DNA of 64,000 nucleotides from Bacillus sp. es.036 (GTDB lineage: Bacteria > Bacillota > Bacilli > Bacillales > Guptibacillaceae): assembly GCF_002563635.1 (NCBI RefSeq), contig NZ_PDIZ01000001.1, positions 1,116,001 to 1,180,000 on the forward strand, written 5' to 3'. Below the pieces are notes generated by a model. That model had not been told where the DNA came from. It ran no database searches and was given only the letters and a program-made list of their open reading frames with translations. Within the stretch, counting starts at the first letter, position 1. Each line of letters starts with the position of its first letter. This document shows positions 57,532 through 64,000 of the stretch, one piece after another. Position numbers and translations under genes: made by a program.

Positions 57532-58344
57532 ATGAAAGAAACATCATCTTTGTTAAAAACAAAAATAGCCCCGATGAAGGTGCTTCGCCAAATTAAATGT
57601 TCAGGTTGTGGTGAGATAGTTAACGAAGTGGAAGGAACCGTTGCACTTGGACCTGAAGCAGGAAAGCTTTTCAGAGCTTTCAAAGGGTGCAAATGTGAAG
57701 AAAAGCGATTGGCTAAAGAAAGCAGAAAAGTCCAGTCAGCTATGCTTGAACGGAAAACAAAAGCAATTTTCAATCAAAACTCTCTAGTAAACCGTAGTTT
57801 ACAAAGAGCTACTTTTGAAAACTATGAACCTACTAACAAACAGCTTATAGATGCAAAGGAAACCGTAGAAGAATTTGTTAAGGAATTCAAAAGTTCCAAT
57901 CCTGAAAACCTTCTTCTTGCAGGTTCATATGGAACGGGGAAAAGTCACTTATCATATGCAGCAGTTCGAGCGCTATTAGATAAAGGCTATTCAGGACTTT
58001 TTCTCTCAGTTCCAAAGCTTCTTACAAAAATTAAGGACACATATAACAGTCACAGTGAATTTTCAGAAGCAGAACTGTTAGAAGCTGTTGAAAAGGTAGA
58101 TTTACTGGTACTAGATGATATTGGTACAGAATATACGAACGCCAAGAATAAGAATGACAACTGGACTCAAACCAAGTTATTTGAGGTCATGGATAGTCGA
58201 GCAGGTAAGCATACGATATTTACGACCAATTTATCTAGTGATGAACTTTCTAAAAAGGTAAATGAACGGAACTTTTCCCGCATGATGGATGGCACGACCG
58301 TACTTAAAATGACTGGTAAAGATTATCGAAGAAAATCATTTTGA
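57532..58344 (+). CDS. DnaC/DnaI-like helicase loader ATPase
   Basis: A 270-aa protein with an N-terminal zinc-binding region (KCSGCGEI...GCKCEEK), then an AAA+ domain: Walker A GSYGTGKSH, Walker B VDLLVLDDIGTE, sensor TTNLS and a late arginine RMMDG. It loads the replicative helicase at the phage origin in homologues. ATG at 57532 after GGAGGGAG; the TTG at 57514 overlaps the preceding stop. It probably works with the protein encoded just upstream. Confidence 0.87.
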   Translation: MKETSSLLKTKIAPMKVLRQIKCSGCGEIVNEVEGTVALGPEAGKLFRAFKGCKCEEKRLAKESRKVQSAMLERKTKAIFNQNSLVNRSLQRATFENYEPTNKQLIDAKETVEEFVKEFKSSNPENLLLAGSYGTGKSHLSYAAVRALLDKGYSGLFLSVPKLLTKIKDTYNSHSEFSEAELLEAVEKVDLLVLDDIGTEYTNAKNKNDNWTQTKLFEVMDSRAGKHTIFTTNLSSDELSKKVNERNFSRMMDGTTVLKMTGKDYRRKSF

Positions 58345-58358
58345 AAGGGGTATTTTCA

Positions 58359-58526
58359 ATGGTATGTTCCTACTGTTTCAATCGAGGCGTCACTTATAAA
58401 AAAAGCTTTGCTGGTACCGAGGTTAATCCTTGTAAGAAATGTGACTCTGCAAGTCACTCTAAACAAGAATTTGAAGAGTGGAAGAAACGGTTCTCTCAAA
58501 AGCACTTTAACCAGGAGGCAAGTTAA
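58359..58526 (+). CDS. Small zinc-ribbon phage protein
   Basis: A 55-aa protein with two CxxC pairs (CSYCFNRG and CKKCD) and a basic C-terminal helix. ATG after GAAAGGGG. Its TAA overlaps the ATG of the next small ORF. Function unknown. Confidence 0.65.
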   Translation: MVCSYCFNRGVTYKKSFAGTEVNPCKKCDSASHSKQEFEEWKKRFSQKHFNQEAS

Positions 58527-58663
58527 TGAGTCAACTGAGGAATGCAGTAACAAAACGAAAAGAATTTTTAGTAAACAAGCTGAAGAAAAGTGGGCATAAT
58601 TCTAACTGGTTGCTGAAGCAAACACTTACAACACTTGAGAACTTATGGGCCAATGAAAAATAG
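58526..58663 (+). CDS. FbpA-like small basic protein, 45 aa
   Basis: A 45-codon ORF (MSQLRNAVTKRKEFLVNKLK...) with CCAGGAGG upstream and a TAATG overlap with the zinc-ribbon gene. The N-terminal LRxAVxxRKxFLxxKL pattern resembles the Fur-regulated basic protein FbpA family; in B. subtilis FbpA-C are small partners of the iron-sparing response. The phage role is unknown. Confidence 0.6.
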   Translation: MSQLRNAVTKRKEFLVNKLKKSGHNSNWLLKQTLTTLENLWANEK

Positions 58664-58700
58664 ATTAATAATTTCTATGATTAATTAAGGTGGTGTTTTC

Positions 58701-58865
58701 ATGAGTTCAGCTCATGGAGAAGTTATAACTTACTATTTATCAGATAGTGGACTCGAGTACTATCGCAATCTTCCAAGTAAATATGATCCTGAAGATCGAC
58801 CAAAGATAAATTGGAAATGGGAAAGAGGAAATTCAAGACAGAGAGAAGAACAGAATACAAAGTAA
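58701..58865 (+). CDS. Small phage protein, 54 aa
   Basis: ORF from ATG 58701 with AAGGTGG upstream (MSSAHGEVITYYLSDSGLEYY...QNTK). It overlaps in another frame the long 5' extension of the next ORF, which argues that the next gene starts later. No family is recognised. Confidence 0.5.
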   Translation: MSSAHGEVITYYLSDSGLEYYRNLPSKYDPEDRPKINWKWERGNSRQREEQNTK

Positions 58866-58954
58866 CTTTGAAAAATTTCATAAAAAAACCACCTGAGCGT
58901 CCAGGCGGTAAAAGTTCCCTTACTTCTTATTTTACCACAAAAGGGGCGCTTAGG

Positions 58955-59143
58955 ATGGACAGAAACCATAAACAAATTAGTGATATTGAGAATCTATCAA
59001 AGGTTCTTGAAGAAGATCATTGTTATATCGTTAAAGATGGTAACTTAATTTCAAAACAATTGCCATCACATGGAAAAACAACGATTTTCACATATCAAGG
59101 AAAGATAGATCGGTTCGAATTCCAAACGTCTGAGAAGGTTTGA
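58955..59143 (+). CDS. Small phage protein, 62 aa
   Basis: ORF from ATG 58955, eight or so bases after AAAAGGGG (MDRNHKQISDIENLSKVLEE...). The frame is open upstream to 58811, but that part overlaps the 54-aa ORF and crosses a hairpin-like ACCACCTG/CAGGCGGT. Function unknown. Confidence 0.5.
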   Translation: MDRNHKQISDIENLSKVLEEDHCYIVKDGNLISKQLPSHGKTTIFTYQGKIDRFEFQTSEKV

Positions 59144-59159
59144 GAAAGGAGCTATAGGA

Positions 59160-59279
59160 GTGATTGAATACTACTGTCCTGATTGCAAAGTTTCTGAGGT
59201 TTTACCTAATATTATTCCTCAAAAGAAATGCAGCAAATGTTCTTTTATTATGGATGCTCATGAGTGGGAAGGAGAATGA
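59160..59279 (+). CDS. Zinc-ribbon micro-protein, 39 aa
   Basis: ORF from GTG 59160, eight bases after AAAGGAG, with two CxxC knuckles (YYCPDCKV, KKCSKCSF). The stop overlaps the next start (ATGA). Probably a small metal-binding phage protein; its role is unknown. Confidence 0.55.
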   Translation: MIEYYCPDCKVSEVLPNIIPQKKCSKCSFIMDAHEWEGE

Positions 59280-59413
59280 AAAGCGCTTTTCATTTCGTTC
59301 TTTACCACTTTCATCATTTTCTATATGAATACCAGGTAAACGGCAAATGTATTGACTACCATTATGTACGGATGCAAAAGCATTACGTAAAAATCAAGGA
59401 TCGTCACAAATAA
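59276..59413 (+). CDS. Histidine-rich micro-protein, 45 aa
   Basis: ORF from ATG 59276 overlapping the previous stop by four bases, with GGGAAGGAG upstream. The sequence is unusually rich in His and aromatic residues (SAFHFVLYHFHHFLYEY). A terminator follows at 59437. Function unknown. Confidence 0.5.
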   Translation: MKSAFHFVLYHFHHFLYEYQVNGKCIDYHYVRMQKHYVKIKDRHK

Positions 59414-59436
59414 TATAAGTCCTGAGCCATAACGCA

Positions 59437-59487
59437 GGGGCACCAACTACACAGAAGTTTTTTCTGTTTGGTTGGTGTTCCTTTTTT
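59437..59487 (+). terminator. Terminator of the island's early operon
   Basis: GG.ACCAAC...ACAGAA / TTCTGT...GTTGGT..CC, a long stem with internal mismatches, followed by six T. It separates the early genes from the ArpU-like regulator. Confidence 0.8.
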
Positions 59488-59510
59488 ATATAAATCAACG
59501 GAGGTGGCAT

Positions 59511-59966
59511 ATGGCAAAACAAATTGATTTTAATCTACCAGAAATTAATCGTGAGCAAACTAAAGCAGCTGTTGAAGGAGCTCTTGAAAAATACACCATT
59601 TACTTACTTATGGAACCAGATGAACATTTGCCTAAAGTGACTCAAACCTTCTCTATCGTGCCTCCAACTCATACAAATGAATTTCATTCATCTACAGAAA
59701 ATGTAGCAATCAAAAATATAGACCAGGTAGTTGCTCGTAGGAAGTATCTTAGTAAAATTAGAAAGGCTGTCAATCGCCTCTCCTATCAAGAAAGGTCGAT
59801 CATTATTCAACGCTATATGAACGAAGAAGATGTATTTGATTACGAAGTTTATAATGAGCTGGGCATGAGTGAAAGGAAGTACTATAGAGTAAAGGCAAGA
59901 GCCTTTTATAAGTTGGCATTTATTTTGCACATTGAAGTGACAAAAGAGAAGGTGTTCGTTGGATGA
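59511..59966 (+). CDS. ArpU-family phage transcriptional regulator
   Basis: A 151-aa sigma-like regulator. The C-terminal two-thirds (ARRKYLSKIRKAVNRLSYQERSIIIQRYM...ELGMSERKYYRVKARAFYKLA) carry a sigma region 4-type helix-turn-helix, as in ArpU proteins that control late genes of Firmicute phages. ATG at 59511 after GGAGGTGG. Its stop overlaps the start of the small recombinase (ATGA). In phages terminase genes usually come soon after; none are visible here. Confidence 0.8.
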   Translation: MAKQIDFNLPEINREQTKAAVEGALEKYTIYLLMEPDEHLPKVTQTFSIVPPTHTNEFHSSTENVAIKNIDQVVARRKYLSKIRKAVNRLSYQERSIIIQRYMNEEDVFDYEVYNELGMSERKYYRVKARAFYKLAFILHIEVTKEKVFVG

Positions 59967-60505
59967 ATTTTGTACAGCCCATTCGAGATCCTGAAGTGAT
60001 CAGAGCTATTAAACGTTATCTTAAAGAAAAAAATGAAAGGGACTATATGATGTTTATTCTAGGAATCAATAGCGGGCTTCGCATTTCTGATATTTTACCT
60101 CTTCGTGTAAGTGATGCAAAAAGACCTTATTTTAGTATGAGAGAAAAGAAAACCGGGAAGCAGAAGCGATTGGATATGACACCGGTTCTAAAAAAGGAGT
60201 TAAAGATATATGTAGAAGATAAGAAAGACCATGAGTTCCTATTTAAAAGTAGAGAGGGAATTAATAAGCCAATTGGTAGAAGTATGGCTTACAAAATTCT
60301 AAGGGATGCAGCAGAACACGTTCGTATAACTGAAATAGGAACTCATACTCTTAGAAAAACCTTTGGCTACCATTTTTACCAACAAACGAAAGATGTAGCA
60401 ATACTTCAAAAAATATTTAACCATACTAGCCCTTCTTTGACCTTAAGGTACATTGGAATTGAGCAAGATGGAATTGACAAAGCAATAAAAGAATTTAAAA
60501 TTTAG
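59963..60505 (+). CDS. Small tyrosine recombinase (XerC-like), 180 aa
   Basis: A catalytic-domain-only tyrosine recombinase: GLRISDILPL (Arg I), EKKTGKQKR (Lys), HTLRKTFGYH (His-x-x-Arg), IFNHTS (second His) and TLRYIGI (Tyr). The N-terminal arm- and core-binding domains are missing. Such short recombinases are commonly encoded right after ArpU in Bacillus prophages, and their role there is not clear to me. It is translationally coupled to the ArpU-like gene. Confidence 0.82.
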   Translation: MNFVQPIRDPEVIRAIKRYLKEKNERDYMMFILGINSGLRISDILPLRVSDAKRPYFSMREKKTGKQKRLDMTPVLKKELKIYVEDKKDHEFLFKSREGINKPIGRSMAYKILRDAAEHVRITEIGTHTLRKTFGYHFYQQTKDVAILQKIFNHTSPSLTLRYIGIEQDGIDKAIKEFKI

Positions 60506-60799
60506 AGAGAAACATTTATGAGTTTCATGTTGCATCAATGTTTAAATAGACTTCACTCATAACAACTCATGCTAATTCAAAATAATAGTTAAGCTGAAAT
60601 AAATATTTCAGCTTAAAATAAGATGTGATTTCGTTTGTGAATTCAAACGACTCTCCAGTGGTTATTATGTTAAAATATAAAAGATATTCATAAAGTTAAT
60701 TTTAATATAAGCGGTTAGAAGTTATATGATAGACATAGGTTCCATAAAGTAATTTGAAATATTTTAAACTTCTAGAAATAAATAGAAAGAGGGTATTAT
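60506..60799. other. AT-rich gap between the phage regulator genes and the HNH gene
   Basis: About 290 bases without an ORF. TAAGCTGAAAT AAAT ATTTCAGCTTA (60590-60615) is an 11-bp hairpin without a clear T run, perhaps a weak terminator. The rest is AT-rich and presumably holds the promoter of the HNH gene, but no clean -35/-10 pair stands out. This gap is where the phage-like gene order stops. Confidence 0.6.
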
Positions 60800-61630
60800 G
60801 TGGTCAATTTGAATCGTAAATATTCTTGGAATGGTAATGAAGCATTGATTAATGCTGCTCATATGGTACATGAATTACAAGGTGTAAATGATTTACAAGT
60901 AGAAAAATGGTTAGAATATGATGATGTTGACTTGTTAACTAAAATTTCAAAGCCTCACAAAGAAACTTTGTTACATGACTACATTGACTTTATTAATTTC
61001 ACAATGTATGAATATTTACTAGACAAACATTTACCTATGTCTGTGATTAATCCTATAGTGGAGATCATGAATATATACGATGTGGATTATTCTCATTTAG
61101 GTATACCTCCTTTTATTGGTTTGGACGAAGAAGAGGTATATGAGTATGATCATAATGATGTAGAGCAATATGCACACCAGATTTTAAACCTCTATATAGA
61201 AAAATTAGCACCTACTTTCAACAGTGATATATTTACAGTGATTTTTTCCAATAAGCAATTTCTATTTGAATTTAACAAGCAGCTCCAAGAAGTGATTGAA
61301 GATCTAAAATTGAAAGACTATCCAGACTATTTAAAAAAAGACGGGGTTTTAAAAAGGTCTAAGTACTTGCCTAAGTGGCTACAACGTGGTGTTTTCATGA
61401 GAGATAAAGGTAGATGTCAAATTTGTGGAACAGACTTGAGTAAGGTGTTACATTTAGACAATAAAGAGAATTATGATCATATTATCCCATTGGAATCTGG
61501 CGGGACTAATGATCCTACTAACTTCCAATTAACTTGCGAACATTGCAACAAGTCTAAAGGGCATAGAAGCACAATTTATAACAGTTTTGGAGCTAGATTC
61601 TGGGAAATCGAAAGTCTTCTTCCAAAGTAA
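60800..61630 (+). CDS. HNH endonuclease-domain protein with large N-terminal helical domain
   Basis: A 276-aa protein. The C-terminal 80 residues are an HNH nuclease: GVFMRDKGRCQICG (Cys206, Cys209), YDHIIPLESGGTNDPTNFQL (Asp226-His227, Asn241) and CEHCNKSKG (Cys246, Cys249). The first ~190 residues are predicted mostly helical and acidic, and I do not recognise them. Start GTG at 60800 after AAGAGGG; no other start fits. It is much longer than the ~100-aa HNH proteins of phage packaging modules and is AT-rich. It converges on an SF2 helicase unit. A defence or mobile-nuclease role is inference only. Confidence 0.8.
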   Translation: MVNLNRKYSWNGNEALINAAHMVHELQGVNDLQVEKWLEYDDVDLLTKISKPHKETLLHDYIDFINFTMYEYLLDKHLPMSVINPIVEIMNIYDVDYSHLGIPPFIGLDEEEVYEYDHNDVEQYAHQILNLYIEKLAPTFNSDIFTVIFSNKQFLFEFNKQLQEVIEDLKLKDYPDYLKKDGVLKRSKYLPKWLQRGVFMRDKGRCQICGTDLSKVLHLDNKENYDHIIPLESGGTNDPTNFQLTCEHCNKSKGHRSTIYNSFGARFWEIESLLPK

Positions 61631-61643
61631 TATTTGAATGAAA

Positions 61644-61677
61644 AAAAGCTTGGAATGCATTACGCCTCCAAGCTTTT
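61644..61677. terminator. Bidirectional terminator between the HNH gene and the leftward unit
   Basis: AAAAGCTTGGA, 12-base loop, TCCAAGCTTTT, with A- and T-rich flanks, so it can serve both converging transcripts. Confidence 0.8.
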
Positions 61678-61777
61678 AGTGTATGATTTTAGATGTGAAA
61701 TTCTTTAATAATTGGTTTACGATTTTGCATTTAGCAGCCATAAAGTAAACCAGTAAAAAAATTATAGATATTTCATA

Positions 61778-62104
61778 TTATACTGCTGAAGTTTTATTTG
61801 ATTTACTTGACGAGTATTTATTAAGGTGTTTAGATAGTTCATCTTCTCTTTCAAACAATTGTTCTTGTTTCCCGTCACTTGTTTTCATTAGCACTTTAAA
61901 GAGGTGGTCTTGTTTGTCAAATAAGTAGTAATAAATTACTTCCCCTTCAATATCAACACACTTCATTTCAGAAATAACACCTGACTCACCCATGTAATAA
62001 TTTACATACTTGTAATTATCCAATTTAACGTTTTCAAGTAAATTATAGGGGGTTAAAACTGGGGAGTGTAATAATTCGAAAATGTTTTTTATATCACTCT
62101 TCAC
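61778..62104 (-). CDS. Unknown 108-aa protein downstream of the helicase
   Basis: An acidic, tyrosine-rich protein (VKSDIKNIFELLHSPVL...) with a Lys/Ser-rich tail. Start is taken as GTG at 62104, eight bases after GGAGGG on the minus strand; a TTG one codon earlier is possible. It begins 53 bases after the helicase stop in the same direction, so the two are probably one operon. No family is recognised. Confidence 0.6.
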   Translation of the reverse strand: MKSDIKNIFELLHSPVLTPYNLLENVKLDNYKYVNYYMGESGVISEMKCVDIEGEVIYYYLFDKQDHLFKVLMKTSDGKQEQLFEREDELSKHLNKYSSSKSNKTSAV

Positions 62105-62157
62105 CAAAATACCCTCCTTTTCATTATATTATTTATTTCTTATAATACATTATTAAT

Positions 62158-64000
62158 TTACTGGTTTAAATAGTCATCAAGAATTTTTTCTACATAATCA
62201 ACCATTGGAGGGAGTTTTTCATATGCAATATCGTAGTCATCTATTGTCCATTTGTCCTTACTAGCACCTATCTCATTCTTTAAGTAGGTCATGAAATATA
62301 CAGCTAACATACCACCGTTGTCACGTATCCGAGTCTTAATCCAGGAATATTTGTTTTTGAATAAACCACAATCCTGAATTGTAGCGGTTGTTTTATCAAT
62401 ATCAAATTTCATTAAAATATTTGGTACAATATTTTCCTTAATACTTACATCGATATCTTTTCTTTTACTTGCAAAATATAAATCTGGACGTTTAATATTT
62501 GATTGTGAACTAGCAGTAGTATCTACAATACTTTCAGCTTCTTCTCTATTAATTTCCAATACGCTCTGTAGTTCTATTATTTTCTTTTCACGAGCTCTAT
62601 CCTCTGATTTTTTTTGTTTTATTAATTCAGTAGTTAAATATACGTCCCCAATGATTTTACCTTCACCTATTTCTGTAGCCGTTCCCAAATCTAATTCTCT
62701 AGTACCCGAACTTCCGGGAACATCTGAGATTATAGGTTTGAGAATGTCAAAATCTTTTAGATGCTTAATTATTTCACTTTCTTGAATTTCTACTTTATAA
62801 AAATCCCAAAGTTGTTCTATTGCTAAGTGCTTATGCGAAATGATTTGTCCTATGTTATCATCTGCTTTTTTTACTTCATCATCAGGAATAGATCTTAAAA
62901 TTCGGCCAACGAATTGAGCATAAGGTAGGGGATTTCTAAAAGCACGGAAAACTGCAGCAATTGATAAATATGGATGATCATATCCTTCACCTAACATAGA
63001 GACATTGATTACTACTTTAGTTCTATGATTTTTAATATCTGAAAATGCTTTCTCCCTTTCTTGTTCATTTAAATCACTATGCACAATAGTTGTAGGAAGG
63101 TCATACTCATTGTATAATCCTTGGATTATTTTTGCTTGTTTAATATCTGAAGCCACTGCAATGATTTTATGAGGGACTGTAGTTCCTCTTAATTTAGTTT
63201 CGAGCATTTTTACGCTCATATTGACTACGCTTCTAGCGCATTCTTCTGAATACGCGACTGATCTACTTACCCAATCCTCGTCTTTAATACCCATCTGGTA
63301 TATTTCGTCTATAGAGTACTTTTTGGATGAATCATCGTCAATAGTTAGCATTAGTTTTTCTGGGATGTATGTTAGGTTTTCCAACGATTTCACATATTTA
63401 TTTGCCATAGCTTGACTTAATTTGTATTTATATGCTAGGTCACCAGTAATTTTTTCTTTGTCAGTTCTAAAAGGAGTACCTGTTACTTTAATAACTTTTG
63501 CTTGAGAAAAATGTTGTATTGTTTCTACCCAAGTCCTTGCAGTAGAATGATGAGCTTCATCAATAATAATCATATCGAAAAAGTCCTCTGGCAAATGGTT
63601 AAGAGGTGAAGAGTCTAATCGTCCCTGTAACTTCTGAATATTGACTACAACAACATTAGCAGCTTCTAAAACTTCTTTACTAGTTTTTGAACCTTCAAAT
63701 TCAATTAGGGCAGGTAATTGTTGAGGTCTGTCAAATACATGTCTTTTAATCCAAAAGTTTTCTGGTTTATCAGGGTTAAGAGCATCTATAACAGTTTCCT
63801 TAATTACAATTTGAGGAGCAATTATTAATACTCTACCTTGACTGATACTGTACGGAAGAATTGACATAAGCCCGGTTTTTCCTACGCCGGTAGGTAAAAC
63901 AATAACTGCATGAGATTTCTTTTGTTTTACAACAAAATGGTCGTATACATGATAGTAACCTTGTACCTGAGGTTCTCTTAAGTTTTCATTTCCATAAATA
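62158..64000 (-). CDS. SF2 DEAD/DEAH-like helicase, 5' end beyond window
   Basis: The frame stays open to base 64000 on the minus strand, so the start of the gene is outside the window; about 613 residues are visible. The visible N terminus reads NLREPQVQGYYHVYDHF, then Walker A LPTGVGKTG, motif II IIIDEAHHS, motif III VTGTPFR and, in the second RecA domain, VSMLGEGYDHP and QFVGRILR (motif VI). The layout resembles type III restriction Res-subunit or UvrB-like helicases. The C-terminal ~230 residues are not recognisable to me. Many such stand-alone helicases belong to anti-phage systems, but nothing here identifies a known one. Confidence 0.85.
   Translation of the reverse strand, partial: IYGNENLREPQVQGYYHVYDHFVVKQKKSHAVIVLPTGVGKTGLMSILPYSISQGRVLIIAPQIVIKETVIDALNPDKPENFWIKRHVFDRPQQLPALIEFEGSKTSKEVLEAANVVVVNIQKLQGRLDSSPLNHLPEDFFDMIIIDEAHHSTARTWVETIQHFSQAKVIKVTGTPFRTDKEKITGDLAYKYKLSQAMANKYVKSLENLTYIPEKLMLTIDDDSSKKYSIDEIYQMGIKDEDWVSRSVAYSEECARSVVNMSVKMLETKLRGTTVPHKIIAVASDIKQAKIIQGLYNEYDLPTTIVHSDLNEQEREKAFSDIKNHRTKVVINVSMLGEGYDHPYLSIAAVFRAFRNPLPYAQFVGRILRSIPDDEVKKADDNIGQIISHKHLAIEQLWDFYKVEIQESEIIKHLKDFDILKPIISDVPGSSGTRELDLGTATEIGEGKIIGDVYLTTELIKQKKSEDRAREKKIIELQSVLEINREEAESIVDTTASSQSNIKRPDLYFASKRKDIDVSIKENIVPNILMKFDIDKTTATIQDCGLFKNKYSWIKTRIRDNGGMLAVYFMTYLKNEIGASKDKWTIDDYDIAYEKLPPMVDYVEKILDDYLNQ

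Noticed and set aside
58811-58954. Upstream part of the 58955-59143 ORF
   Set aside because: It overlaps a better-supported 54-aa ORF in another frame and lacks an RBS.

Overview
The window is 64 kb of a low-to-mid GC Firmicute chromosome. Gene content and order point to an endospore-forming member of the Bacillaceae outside the B. subtilis group. It carries the sporulation genes spoIIIE, tepA, spoVS, spoVK and cotE, and the order asd-dapG-dapA, ymfF-ymfH-ymfI-ymfJ-ymfK-rodZ-pgsA-cinA, recA-rny-ymdB-spoVS, tdh-kbl-miaB-ricA-cotE-mutS-mutL-miaA-hfq and spoVK-hflX-ynbB-glnA. Differences from B. subtilis include no ymfC between spoIIIE and the nucleoside transporter, a DEAD-box helicase gene between cinA and recA, a dipeptidase plus 2-oxoacid:ferredoxin oxidoreductase between spoVS and tdh, and no glnR ahead of glnA. 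I cannot name the species from sequence alone.

Layout. 1-3.2 kb: lysine/diaminopimelate operon (asd cut by the window edge, dapG, dapA). 3.3-6.8 kb: tepA, ylzJ, spoIIIE. 6.8-11.9 kb: nucleoside ABC importer nupNOPQ, with an extended -10 promoter and a weak CodY-like site. 11.9-12.5 kb: a head-to-tail array of 120-nt hairpin repeats, with a related solo copy at 39.1 kb. 12.5-20.3 kb: ymfF to cinA. 20.3-26.3 kb: DEAD-box helicase, recA with a LexA box, rny, ymdB, spoVS. 26.4-34.8 kb: dipeptidase, korAB, tdh-kbl (threonine degradation), miaB-ricA. 34.9-38.2 kb: an accessory patch between ricA and cotE with an alpha/beta hydrolase, a decayed methyltransferase, and a three-gene operon of aminoglycoside nucleotidyltransferase-like, DUF6886-like and aminoglycoside phosphotransferase-like genes. 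38.5-52 kb: cotE, mutS, mutL, miaA, hfq, a tyrosine-recombinase-like gene with altered catalytic residues, ydjO-like, an unknown gene, spoVK, hflX, ynbB, glnA.

From about 52.05 kb to the window end lies a phage-derived island inserted just behind the glnA terminator. Read outward from glnA it has integrase-site-like repeats, an integrase, an ImmA/IrrE-type peptidase and a repressor (all leftward), then a divergent operator region. The rightward early operon follows: Cro-like, DUF771-like, XRE, a replication-initiation-like protein, a DnaC-like loader and several very small ORFs. It ends in an ArpU-like regulator and a small second tyrosine recombinase. Where a complete phage would start its packaging genes, the visible sequence instead holds an HNH-nuclease gene and, converging on it, an SF2 helicase (cut by the window edge) followed by an unknown 108-aa gene. 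No terminase, portal or capsid gene is visible, and the far end of the island is outside the window. The HNH/helicase cargo and the structured repeat array are the two items most worth a second look.

The host genes mostly form short operons closed by clear intrinsic terminators. I saw no rRNA, tRNA, CRISPR array or insertion sequence.
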